Source of the DNA: Peronospora farinosa | Taxonomy: Eukaryota; Oomycota; Peronosporomycetes; Peronosporales; Peronosporaceae | Direction of reading: 5' to 3' | DNA length: 64,000 nucleotides | NCBI GenBank assembly: GCA_947646735.1 | Contig: CANTFK010000799.1 | Span: forward strand, 62,001-126,000 | Shown here: positions 33,001 through 42,414 of the stretch, in pieces | How the letters are laid out: each line of letters starts with the position of its first letter | Numbering within the stretch: the first letter of the stretch is position 1 | Made by a program: the position numbers and the translations under genes | The notes under the pieces: generated by a model | The model's input: the letters and a program-made list of their open reading frames with translations, nothing else | Told to the model about the DNA's origin: nothing | The model's database searches: none

Positions 33001-34287
33001 AGGATTTGACTTCAGCGACTCCCAGGATTGCGATGTATATCGCTCAATCCGAGTCTTCTCATCAAGGACACTCTCGTCCATTGATGAGCTGCTGAGAACC
33101 CGTTCGTTCTCGGCAAAAACTGTTGCTGACCGAATGTCAGTCATGTACTCGTCCTCTGCGACGAGCACATAGATCTGCTTGACTTTGCCACTACGCAGAT
33201 CACGCAAGAACCTTTTAGGTTCTAGCGTAGGCAACTGAGTTATCTCCGAAGTTAACTTCGGAGGCGCGATCAGATCAAGCGTATAAGCGCCTACATTTGA
33301 TCCGTCATTAACCAAGACGTTCAACGTCTCACTTACTTCCTGAGGACTTATTCCCTCAGGGCACTGGGGACTTATTCCCTCAGTGATTATTTCCTGGGGA
33401 CTTATTTCCGCAGGCTCGATGGAACCTGTTCCATCGACTTCCTCTAGCTGTGGTGGCGCAACCACAGCGAGATCCTCTACGATCAACTCTCCAGTTGATC
33501 TAGGATTACCGTGTTGCCGCTTCTGGGCAACCTGTTTACTCTTCGGTGAATGCTGCCCTCTAGGCGAGCGTTCATGTCCCGGTCCACTCGACTTGTTCTA
33601 GTGGTGGACCTTCGGCGCTGCCTGTGCTTGTGCACAGCCGCCGGCAGCTTGCTCCACAGCGTGACTGTCTGTCACGCTGAGTTCTTGTGCAGTCGTACTA
33701 ACGACCGAACCACAAGTGAGGCCATCACACTCACTCGTGGTACATTCACACGCTTGTGAACGCTCCAAGACATTCATCAGATGGCCATCTGATGAACAAG
33801 CGGCAGGCATCTTCACGGTTCGATGCTGCCAGCTGACCCATGGCTCGTACCTTCTGAGCCATGGTAATCCTAGGATGACATCAAATTTGTCATCCAGATC
33901 AAGTACGATGAAATCATCATCGTACGTTTTGCCTTCAAGCGTGTAGTGAGTTCCCACTACACGTTTCTTTACTGTTACGGATGCGCCAGTTGCAAGGCGC
34001 ACCGTCATCCTCGTTGGAGGGGTCTCGCGCTCAACATATTTGAGCCTACGATCATCTAGCGATTGGCGTCGAACAAAGTTGTTCGAAGCCCCACAATCAA
34101 CTAGGGCGCGAAGTGACATGTTCTTTGTCACTTCGATCTTCAATGTGATGAGGGATACCTCATCACTGGGAGCGGCAACACACAGTGACTGTGTGTTGGG
34201 AGCAACCTTCGTCAAGAGTCCCGCGAACTCTCTTGACGTTGCTGGATCAGTAGGGCGCTCCGCCCCTACTGACCCCGACCGTTTTTT
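29366..34287 (-). pseudogene. pol: pol polyprotein gene of B1, interrupted by stops
   Basis: From the frameshift site one frame runs to 30523. It encodes protease (34215-33598, active-site DCGAS intact, LGLPWL), RT with the FSSMDLMDGFYQ block and YFDD (33486 on), RNase H (CDAS, DKEL, YTDHAS), an HHCC finger and the integrase core (MDFVFG, SDRDPRF, TDGQTERAN). Three in-frame stops interrupt it: TAG 33600-33598 at the protease/RT junction, TAA 31596-31594 after RNase H, and TAA 30918-30916 in the integrase. The tail with chromodomain (30541-29366, FLVERLL to YPPSADSWEP) is in the -1 frame, next to a run of seven G residues. Without suppression or recoding it yields only fragments. Confidence 0.88.
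34247..34287 (-). promoter_or_regulatory. Programmed -1 frameshift signal between gag and pro (B1)
   Basis: In the gag frame the canonical heptamer A AAA AAC (34287-34281) is followed by an 8-nt spacer and a hairpin (34272-34247) with 11 pairs, one bulged G and a GAG loop. The gag stop TAG (34268-34266) lies inside the stem. The -1 frame is open from the heptamer through to protease. Heptamer, spacer length and stem all match known retroviral signals. Confidence 0.8.
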
Positions 34288-35450
34288 GATGGTCCACCAC
34301 GTTGTTGCGATTTCGCAGCAACGTGGGACCCATGTCTCTGGCCCTTCTTGGCAGACGGTCGATCGTCACTCCCGGTGTTACGAGACACTGGGCGTGGGGC
34401 ACTACACTCATAAGCGTAGTGGCCCAACTTCTGACAGCGATTGCACTTTTGCAATCGCTTGTACCCTGGAGAGCGAGGTCGCTCGCTCTCTACATAGGAG
34501 AGGTCCATTGGTTCTGGACCTCCGCCCTCCTGTCGTCTCGGTGGACGATAGGATCCCGAGTGGACGTGAGCCTGTTGTAGGCTAAAGTCCTCCTGTTCCG
34601 CTGCAGAGATCGCTTGATCCAGCGATTCTAGTTCCAAGCGGAACAGGTGGGTCTTGACAGGACCATCTGTCAGACCCTTGATGAACACAGTAACCTGCGT
34701 GTGTTCATCGATTGGGTTCAGTACGATACAACTAACGAGGTATCGCACGTGTTGGGCGTAAGCGTGTATATCACGCTTACCCTGTTTTAAATCCAGGAGC
34801 TCAGCCCGAGCCCTGAATTCGGCGCGAGGCGGTTCAAACGTGTGTTTGAGCCGCGCCTTGAAGACGTCATACGTTAGGAAACCGTATGGGTCGTGCAGTT
34901 TGAGCCCTAAGGCCCAAGCTTTGGCACGTCCTGCCAAGTTCGACATGGCGAACTTGACCTTCATCGCATCGTCATCGATGCGACGAGCCTCAATGGCATC
35001 GTCGAGCTCGACGAACCATCTCAACAAGGAGTCGCTTTCGACTGCCTTGTACTTGGAGACATCAATCTTCAAGGACTCGGGTCGACGTGTATACGTCGAC
35101 CCGGCAGCAACAGCACTAGCCTGCTGTTGTCTCAACACTTCAGACTGTTGAGCACCCTGCTGCATCAACAAGTCAGCTTGTTGAGCGCCTTGTTCTCTCA
35201 ACAGTTCAACCTGTTGAGAACCTTGCTTCTCTAGCAAGGTGATTTTCTTTACGACTTCGTCAAGTTCATGTTGTATGAACTTGGCGATGGTTGCATGTTG
35301 GTCGTCTCCGCTAAGAGAGAGCAACATGGCACCAACGGCAGGGTTGCCGATGGTTTCAGCCATACGCTGAACCGCATTCCATTCGAGGTCACTCAAATGG
35401 CGGAAATCATCACGCGTTGCGTGATGACGTTCATCACCCGCTGATTCCAT
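34266..35450 (-). CDS. gag: Gag protein of retrotransposon B1, 394 aa
   Basis: The structural protein forms the retrotransposon particle and packages its RNA. The start chosen is the first ATG (35450); the frame is open upstream from a GTG inside the primer-binding region. Residues 72-110 form about three and a half 11-residue repeats of the type LLREQGAQQAD, a likely coiled coil. A capsid-type retrotrans_gag region follows (ALGLKLHDPYGFLTYDVFK to FIKGLTDGPVKTHLF), then a CCHC zinc knuckle CNRCQKLGHYAYEC and a basic C-terminus. The ORF ends inside the frameshift hairpin. Intact. Confidence 0.9.
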   Translation of the reverse strand: MESAGDERHHATRDDFRHLSDLEWNAVQRMAETIGNPAVGAMLLSLSGDDQHATIAKFIQHELDEVVKKITLLEKQGSQQVELLREQGAQQADLLMQQGAQQSEVLRQQQASAVAAGSTYTRRPESLKIDVSKYKAVESDSLLRWFVELDDAIEARRIDDDAMKVKFAMSNLAGRAKAWALGLKLHDPYGFLTYDVFKARLKHTFEPPRAEFRARAELLDLKQGKRDIHAYAQHVRYLVSCIVLNPIDEHTQVTVFIKGLTDGPVKTHLFRLELESLDQAISAAEQEDFSLQQAHVHSGSYRPPRRQEGGGPEPMDLSYVESERPRSPGYKRLQKCNRCQKLGHYAYECSAPRPVSRNTGSDDRPSAKKGQRHGSHVAAKSQQRGGPSKNGRGQ

Positions 35451-35497
35451 AGCGGGTGGTGCGGTGGTCGCTGAACGGACCACGAAGTGCTACCAGG

Positions 35498-35950
35498 TGT
35501 AACGGGGCACCCTCCGACTATACTGATTACAGTATAGTCTACTTTCACTGATTACAGTGAAAGCAGGTGCCTCAATTACCTCTCGTACACAAGAGGCAGA
35601 GGAAGCTTTACTTCTAAACAAACGCTTAGAAGTAGAGGAAAAGAAAACTGTATTTAATATAGTTAACTATCTTAATAAACTAATCTGTTATAACCTATGT
35701 TAACTATATTAAACTACAACTATGTATGTCGACAACTTGCCCTCCACTCATTGCGCGCGTCCATCGGTCATTGGTCAGCGCGTTGGTTGATATGATGGCC
35801 CATATCAACCAATAAGAGGGCATCTCCAACTTCAAGGAGATCTAGGAACAATATTATAAGAAAAGGTAATATTGTCAAAATATTATTAGTTATAATAATA
35901 TTTTATTGACACTTCATATAAGTGTCAATATTATGTAACGAGCTCACCCC
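35498..35950 (-). repeat. 5' LTR of B1, outer end truncated
   Basis: It is collinear with 27770-28228 with one visible mismatch, but it stops at CACCCC and lacks the last six bases (GTTACA on the + strand). Inside it the primer-binding region reads TGGTAGCACTTCGTGGTCC on the - strand (35495-35477). Confidence 0.92.
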
Positions 35951-35960
35951 ATGACTGAAG

Positions 35961-35998
35961 TACTCTGGCCAATTAGCAAGTGACACGTCAATGTCGAT
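35961..35998 (+). repeat. Short copy of the LTR-remnant flank found near 18870
   Basis: The bases around TCTGGCCAATTAGCAAGTGA match the reverse complement of about 18868-18902 with few differences. Both copies lie shortly upstream of the related secreted-peptide genes, though in opposite orientation. Confidence 0.55.
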
Positions 35999-36329
35999 CA
36001 TGTCTCCACAATCTTGTGGGACGTAGTATTAAGGTCACAGGAAATGATTATGGCTGGCAAATCCAACCATTTGCGCTCTAGAATGCCGCCAGTGAAGCCT
36101 TCAACTTTGAATGTAGTAGATAGGTCTGATCTGAGATTTGTGGAATGCCAAGGAACACCAGAAATGCGCCTACTTTTGTTTAATGAACATTCTAAATGGT
36201 GTCTTCCTTGAAATGTCGTTCGGATTGGCAGCTGCTTACGAGTTCGGATGGCCGGCAGAAATGTTATTCATTTCCCCATTGGCATTGCAACCATCACATC
36301 ATACCACCATTTATCAAGAACTACGCACC

Positions 36330-36584
36330 ATGAAGTTATCGCACGGTCTGGTAATGGCAGCTGTGGTCTTGCTGTGCGAGAATATTGCAACGGGTGCTAC
36401 ACGCAGTCTTCGTGAAAACACTTTTGAGAGAAACCTGATGAGTTCTGCAGTCCAAACTGAACCCGCGTGTGATCTGAAAGACCTGAAACGTGTATTCCCT
36501 TGCGTTGTCCTACAATTAATCTCATCGGAACCATATAGTCCGATGCCTCCGAGTTTTCAGGATCCTCCGAAAACCCCTCTATAA
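36330..36584 (+). CDS. Small secreted peptide with RxLR motif, 84 aa
   Basis: MKLSHGLVMAAVVLLCEN begins a signal peptide with likely cleavage near residue 23 (TGA|TRSLR). RSLR at residues 25-28 fits the RxLR translocation/processing motif of oomycete effectors but lies directly at the mature N-terminus, closer than usual. The rest is short and Pro-rich at the end, with two Cys residues (47 and 57) and no WY fold or dEER. It is the paralogue of the gene at 19106; upstream DNA from about 36190 and downstream DNA to about 36740 are also similar. It is either a minimal effector-like peptide or a truncated one. Confidence 0.5.
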   Translation: MKLSHGLVMAAVVLLCENIATGATRSLRENTFERNLMSSAVQTEPACDLKDLKRVFPCVVLQLISSEPYSPMPPSFQDPPKTPL

Positions 36585-37199
36585 CAAATAGCTTCGTGAA
36601 ATCGCTCGGTCGATCGTTTTCGCTGTCAAGATGTTACTAGGGCGTGTAGTGTAGGGAATCAAGACTAGCCCTCTATGAAGACAATCACATAATTGATAAT
36701 ACACGTTACGGTCTGCTCCGAAAGATGCCGATGACTCTTGCTTCATGCTTTGTTTACCGATTTAAAACGTATTACAACTGCATTTGGGCCTCTTCTTCAT
36801 TTAGACTTGGTGTGACTAAGATATGAATCTTACAGCACCATGCTTGGTCAACACGATATAGTGAACGTTGGTTGATCACAGAATAAATGCAGTGCTACTA
36901 CCTGTGCTCACCTTGGTATTTCTCTTTCTGTATAAATCTTCGTTTGGGTCGAGACAGACACGCAATGCGAGATGCTTTTAACCTGTCTCTTAAGCTTTAT
37001 GCAGCTCTCGTTTCGAATAGGACAGCGTGTGCGATCTGCCAGTGGGTCATTAGTCATCAAGTCCCCGTGAATCTCCGAGACATGTAAGGTGAGCAGTGCA
37101 GCGACATACAAGACCACTAGACTCGATCGCTGACGGCATGTCGTTCGGCCGTCTGTCCAACAGTTTGGACCATGTATTGAATCAGAAAACGAGCGTAGG
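36585..37199. other. Stretch without recognisable gene
   Basis: The first 150 bp resemble the 3' flank of the gene at 19106. The remainder shows only short ORFs of no recognised family. Confidence 0.4.
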
Positions 37200-37204
37200 G
37201 TACG

Positions 37205-37804
37205 TGTAGACGGGCACTTCTATGAAGTTGCCTCGTACTACGAGCACACACCTTATGCACAAGCGAGGAAGCGGTTATACCGTCTTACCTTCGCGTGCGA
37301 GGGTGGTTGGGAGGTTGGTCGACTGCTTAAGCAGTCGTACCACCAATTGTCTCTCGCTTAAGCGAGAGTGCAACGAACTTCTTAACAAGAAGGCACCGAC
37401 GTCACGTAGAAGCTTTTCAGCTTCTCGTGCGTGGTGCTTCGGTTTAAGGAAATTCAAGACTGATTTATATTTAATAGATTTTAACTAAATATAAATCTAA
37501 CTACTGATTGGTTAATATGTAATGATGGGTGCCATCTCTATAGATGCGCATCCCAACGTGCGAGCTTAAATATATTTAAGCTCGCTCAATGACGTAACTG
37601 ACTGACGTCATTTGATGACGCCTAGTTCCAGCTGGGCGTCATCCCCATCAATGTGAATACACCTAGTGTATATCACATACGCAAGGGTGTGACACATGGT
37701 GTGTCTCACCCAAGCGACAGGTCTTAAGTACTTACGTACCTTTTGAGATCTGCCCGTTAAGTATCGCATACTTAACGGGTACGTGTAACGTTGAGCCCGT
37801 TACA
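37205..37804 (-). repeat. Solo LTR related to family A, with target-site duplication
   Basis: The 600 bp unit is collinear with the A-family LTR but clearly diverged, running from TGTAGACGGG to CCCGTTACA on the + strand. It is flanked by perfect five-base repeats GTACG (37200-37204 and 37805-37809), and no internal element sequence adjoins it. It is the product of LTR-LTR recombination. Confidence 0.9.
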
Positions 37805-37869
37805 GTACGGCTCGTCAGGAACTACTCAACGATAGCTGCGGTGATTCAGCGTCTTCAACCGTGGTAACC

Positions 37870-38195
37870 GCAACTCGTTGCTCGACAACTTGTTCGCTTC
37901 GTGGGAGTGTACTCAATGTACTTTGCTGAACGAAAAAGCTCATACTCCAATTTGCAAAGCCCGCGGTTGCCCAAAGCTTGCCAAATCTACACGTTGCTCT
38001 CTCTCTTACTGGGAACTCGAACTTCCCAAGCACCAGGTAATGGTCAGAAAGATCGATCGGTGCCATTTTCATATTCCTTTACGGAGCAAATTAATCAATC
38101 GTGAAAGAAGGAACTTGATTCACATAAGCTTTAAGCGTTTGCACGGTGCGGGGATGCTGGTAAGGAGTTTTAACACAAATACCTATGGATGTTGA
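37870..38195 (+). pseudogene. Possible RanBP2-type zinc-finger remnant
   Basis: The frame from about 37878 contains WECTQCTLLNEKAHTPIC, similar to the W-x-C-x2-C-T-x2-N start of a RanBP2 finger, but the second Cys pair is spaced unusually (C-x4-C). The downstream sequence looks noncoding. The opposite frame is also open over 37815-38072. No gene context supports it. Confidence 0.25.
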
Positions 38196-38390
38196 TCAGT
38201 GCTACATCTTTTGCAACTGCTGTGCTACCTCTGCCATACATAAAGTAGATAGCCACTCGAGTCGGCAGCACGGGCAATTGCATATGCTGCTAGATTAACG
38301 AACGCAAGCTGTTAAGTTTGTGCGATCTAAGGGTGCACCCGCATGGTGTTCGCGTCAGCAATGAGACTAGAAAATACGCTATCTTTGACG

Positions 38391-38485
38391 GAATCGACGC
38401 ATGAACACCACGAGTTAGCAGAATGTGGAGGCATTTACGAATAACCTCCGCATGCTGCTAACTCGTGGTGTTCATGTGTCGGTTT
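38391..38485. repeat. Long imperfect hairpin
   Basis: A 21-bp perfect arm (38401-38421, beginning ATGAACACCACGAG) pairs with 38455-38475. The pairing continues inward (TGTGGAGG with CCTCCGCA) and outward (about 9 more pairs with two mismatches). The loop is about 15 bases. It lies in a gene-free stretch. Confidence 0.8.
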
Positions 38486-38758
38486 GCATACCAAACCTTG
38501 CTGTCGAGCATGTAAGATATACTCTAGAGACTGGCGAGTATCGATTTGTATCAGTGTGCGTGCGGGCGTGCAGCAAACATCTTAGAAAATCTTTGCTAGT
38601 CATTGACTCGTTTTATTACCGGCTTATTTTGAGGGCACCCTTTGCTGCCTAGCAGTTCGAGTAGTAACAAGCATTGCGATACACGTGTTGGATATCAGCT
38701 ATGATAAAATAGGCACCTTTTGTCCAGAGCCGTTATTTTTTAGAGATTATACCCTCTC

Positions 38759-39153
38759 CTAACCGATCGTCTCCATGACGCTCTTAACGTGTGGTGGATA
38801 CAGCTTGGACACGATCATCTGACGATATAGCACATCAACTTGTTGACGCGCAAGTTCCAGTACCTTTTCCTGCTCCAAACTGCCAGGCTTCAGCGTCTTG
38901 TTCTTGCGAAATTCTTCCTTAACGCGGCGCACGGCGTAGCTGCGAAAGTTATAGTTCTGTACAGTTAAAGAGCAGTAAAATACAATAATGTAAGTAAACT
39001 ATCACTTGTATAACACCAGAAAGCACCTAGAGATGGATAGAAATCGCAAGAAAAGGAAAAGATATAAATAAACAAGATACGTACATCAAACTTGGCGGCA
39101 TTGCCCAGCATCGCGCGGTATAAACGCAGCACGGACGACGACGACGATGACAT
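38759..39153 (-). CDS. ISD11: LYR-motif protein, ISD11/LYRM4-like, 88 aa, two exons
   Basis: Exons are 39153-39085 and 38956-38759, with a 128-bp intron (GTACGT...CTGTACAG). The protein starts with a Ser run, then VLRLYRAML (LYR motif, about residues 8-16), AKFD joined to NYNFRSYAVRRVKEEF, and a second helix region DVLYRQMIV. ISD11 binds and stabilises the mitochondrial cysteine desulfurase NFS1 in iron-sulfur cluster assembly; the length (human 91 aa) and the YNFRxYAxRR block fit well. It lies downstream of the SKN1-like gene in the same direction. The splice sites are inferred from reading frame and consensus. Confidence 0.85.
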
Positions 39154-39251
39154 TCTTGTCGAGAATTTAATTATATTAAATCAAACAATTTTTATTACAA
39201 TCGGATTGGGACAAAGTTTTGGGACAGACTATAATGGGTGATTAACGCCAA

Positions 39252-39264
39252 GGGGGGGGGGGGG
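39252..39264. repeat. Run of 13 G residues
   Basis: A homopolymer in the short spacer between the SKN1-like gene and ISD11. Its length is likely to vary or to be a sequencing uncertainty. Confidence 0.8.
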
Positions 39265-39372
39265 TATTAACAAAATAAGGATAAGGATTTAATTTTCTGT
39301 CAACATGTGGGTAAATCTTCATGCTATACATGCTAATTTGTATCAAACGTTGCCGTAAATCGCTGTATAAAC

Positions 39373-41664
39373 TTATTCAGCTACCCACGCATTATGAAGA
39401 TTCTGACGTGCTTGACGTCGCAGGAGGTCGTATTGTTGTCGTTGCTGTTGTTTTTCCTTGCTCTCCGTAACAACAACTTCAGGTTCTTCAGGTTTTTGTC
39501 GATAACAAATTGCAAAACAAGAGACAATTCCAAGTGCCAAGAGAAACGAGCCAATACATGCCGATAGAGCAACTGGAGGACCAAATGAGACGGCGCTTAA
39601 TTTGCGGGGAAGGATACAACGTGGTCCTGTCCATGTCTTGCTTACGCATTCACAGCGCTGCTTCACACATTTTCCTGTCAAGATTCGAGCAACTGTAATG
39701 CTCTCAGTTTCACGTGCTGTTTGGACAGTACAGTCCAAATCAGTCCAACAAAAGGCCTTCCCATGGACTTCCACAAACTTATTCTCTTCATCTTCGTACT
39801 CTTCAAGATGCTTGAGAATCCACTCATGTGTCGGATGTGACATTGGATCACACCCGACGCTCATGCTTGAGCCCAGTGATACATCTTGATACACACGAAT
39901 GTAGTCAATCTTCAAGTACATTGGAAAAGAGGCACAAATCTTATTTGCAACTGGATCCAAGCCATCACCACGACAAGGCTGTCCTGAATTCGGTGGTTGT
40001 GCGCCCCACTTGCTCGACATGGCAACGTTGAAAATAAAGTATAAAGGCTCCTCAACCATAATCTTGCTAGGGTTCTTCACGCTTGCTCCTTGTGGAGGGT
40101 TCGTGATCGTTTGGGCTGGAATCTCATACAATACATTTCCTGACAGCATCCATCGAACGTAACCATCTGCACCTTGAACCCATTCCACTTGATACTCTAG
40201 AAAATCTGTGTACGCCGCCATGTGCAAGGGCCAATTGGCAGAGAGTGCATCAAGATGATACGCAAATGTGGAATCGCCGTCTTTCGGCAAGATTGGTCCG
40301 TCGTTTGGCGGTTTGCATTTTGGATCAGAATTCCCAGCGCTACAAATGAATTCGCCCATGTACGAATTCATGGTCGGAAAACACGTGCCGTTCGAGTTAA
40401 TGCCCCAGCGATCGTCGCTGTAGGCATCCATAAAGCCCAATTCCGAGTTAATATCCGCAGAAGCAGGACATGTCGCGACGGAGCACACATTATCTTCAAT
40501 TCCGGCATCTAGAGCAGCTTTTATAGTGGCATAACTTTGTACTTGGCTCGCATTTCGCTCGCAAAAATTGTTTGCTGCATACCGCAAGTCCTGGTACCAG
40601 GATTGATGTCCACGCGATTCTTTGTACACACTCTGCGGTATACCTGGAACGTTCGCACCAATCGTCTCGCACGAACTGGAGTAAATGCACAGGCTGTTTT
40701 CGTTAACAGGTGGGATAACTCGAAAATCCGGCGGCATGCCAGGTGCTATTTGGATTGACACTGAAATTGTTGTGCCACCGCCTTCAATAATGTCTATCTC
40801 AGGTGCACCGCGGCCTTGATACGGATTCATTCCAGACCCGGGGTTCTTGTCACATGCACTAATTCGCTGGTTGCTAGGCTTGAACGCGTCCGGGTCACAC
40901 GCATCATAAGAAAATGGCCACATTCTATTTGTCGAGCCGGTGAAGATTGCACGACCGAGATTGCCCAACATCCAGATCCCAGGCCAAGTTGGATAATATC
41001 GGAGCGCCTGAACTCGAGCACTTGAGTCCAAGCCAATGTCCGGATTACCTGACGACTCGGACAAAGCTCCAGGAAGTTGTGCTCGAACCTCAATCATCCC
41101 ACCTTGGACACAACATTTGTTCCAGGACTGGACCATACCTCCGCGATAGAACTAAGGGACAAAGACCGTAAGAAAGATTATTACGAGAGACGAACATCCA
41201 GAAAGCCAGTTTGGCAAACTATGGCAAACACTTACGAAGGTGACATTCTCAAATCCTGGGGTGCTCAGATAGTTGTTCCACACTTGCAGCTGAATCACAG
41301 CATCTTCTAACTCAATCTGGAAGCTGCAAACGCCACTGATTTCGTCACATAACGTTGTGGTTTTATTGTGGGCATAGACTTCCATCGCTGCGTTCACACC
41401 GTCGGGTTTCTCAATCGAAGTCCACATGTGATCATCTCCAGGTCGAAACGATCTTCCAGGTGTGTTGAACTCATCGCTCATGACAAGCTCCCAGGTTTCG
41501 CCACGTGATGTCTCACACGTGTATTTTTCTTGGGGTGTCTCGGGATCGACCCACATCTTGAGACCAGATTGCGTCTTCAACTGGTTTTCATTTGGAGAAT
41601 CCGATCGTGCAGCCCAGCACCAAGGAACCACAGCAATCCAAACCAAACTCTGCGAAATCCGCAT
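39373..41664 (-). CDS. SKN1/KRE6-like beta-glucan synthesis-associated protein, 735 aa, two exons
   Basis: Exons are 41664-41236 and 41151-39373, with an 84-bp intron (GTAAGT...CTTAG). The ATG at 41664 gives a good signal peptide (MRISQSLVWIAVVPWCWAARS); the frame is open further upstream, with another ATG 22 codons before. The SKN1/GH16-like domain follows, with ELVMSDEFN, PTWPGIWMLGNLGR and the catalytic-type motif EIDIIE at about residues 261-266. The C-terminal part has a Cys-rich EGF-like segment (CVKQRCECVSKTWTGPRC) and one membrane span (ALSACIGSFLLALGIVSCFAIC), then a short cytosolic Gln-rich tail. This is type I topology, whereas yeast Kre6 is type II. The probable role is beta-1,6-glucan or related wall polymer formation. 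Confidence 0.85.
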
Positions 41665-42414
41665 CTTGCTGAATGAGATGTTTTTCTCACGGACCAACTT
41701 TCGCCCGTGAGAATCTGGGACGAGTACCATTTCACCACTTTGACATATTTCCAAAAAGAACCAGTCTACATATCGTTTTCGGATTGATTTCTCGGAAACC
41801 CCATGATGGTTGCTGACAGGTTTTTGACGGGCTCGATAAGTAATTGATACTTTGATACTACTCGACGGCGGAACCCCAATTTCTGGATCGTTTACAGTTT
41901 CGAATCGTTTCAATCTGTACACGGTCTTGAACCTTCATGAGTTGTTGCACATTCAATTGGTACGTGATCATTCTTTTGTCGTATCATTAGACCGACTGCC
42001 AAGTCATAACGACATCATCGACCTAAATCGAAGAAAAACATGGTTATTTTTTTCGGGATACTCCAAAACTTTCCCATTTATTGGATACGAGTGTTTTATA
42101 CAGAAATTCTCCGTCAAGAATCGGACATTTTACTGGCAATGGAAGACGAAAAAGCCTCGTGTCGTTGGAAAATCAATACAAATTCCAATATTAAACCAGA
42201 ACTTGTAGTGATACAGGTTGCAAAAGTTTTTATAAACTTTTTTGAGAAGAAGTAGAAGTAGCATTTCCCATGGTGAGGTCGATAAGTACATTTGTACTTG
42301 AATCCGCAGCATGAAAAATCAACAAGTTGATCATAAATAACTTCCAAGTGTAGACTGGCAGGCAGCATTGGGTTTGATTCTGATCATCATCATCTATGAG
42401 TCGAGTCCATCGAC
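41665..42414. other. 5' region of the SKN1-like gene and 3' flank of the UBR gene
   Basis: Nothing else is recognised. The first 258 bases are an in-frame open extension of the SKN1-like exon and may be leader. The rest is A/T-rich. Confidence 0.4.

Larger units (their letters stand above)
28360..34600. repeat. Dense field of short perfect inverted repeats across B1 coding DNA
   Basis: Arms of 8-12 bp with loops of 0-9 bases recur every few dozen bases. Examples are 28415-28438 (CAGCAGACAC), 28631-28653 (GTACATTGA), 28668-28689 (GTCGTCTGAT), 28738-28761 (GATGTCAGT), 29108-29126 (CCAACGTTT), 29357-29382 (AAGGGATTGC), 29495-29517 (GCTATCCGCC), 33244-33263 (20-bp perfect palindrome), 33481-33500 (GATCAACT), 33773-33796 (24-bp perfect palindrome) and 34436-34459 (AGCGATTGC). 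They span the sense gag and pol frames and the antisense frame alike. Neighbouring host genes do not look like this. Confidence 0.75.
27770..35950 (-). mobile_element. Ty3/gypsy chromodomain retrotransposon B1, nearly complete
   Basis: The 8181 bp element has its 5' LTR at the right. Gag is intact, a -1 frameshift signal leads into pol, and a convergent antisense ORF lies beside the 3' LTR. The two LTRs differ at one base that I can see (T/G at about 27864 versus 35592), indicating recent insertion. The outer six bases of the 5' LTR (TGTAAC on the element strand) are missing, and no target-site duplication is visible. The body is unusually rich in short perfect inverted repeats. Confidence 0.95.
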
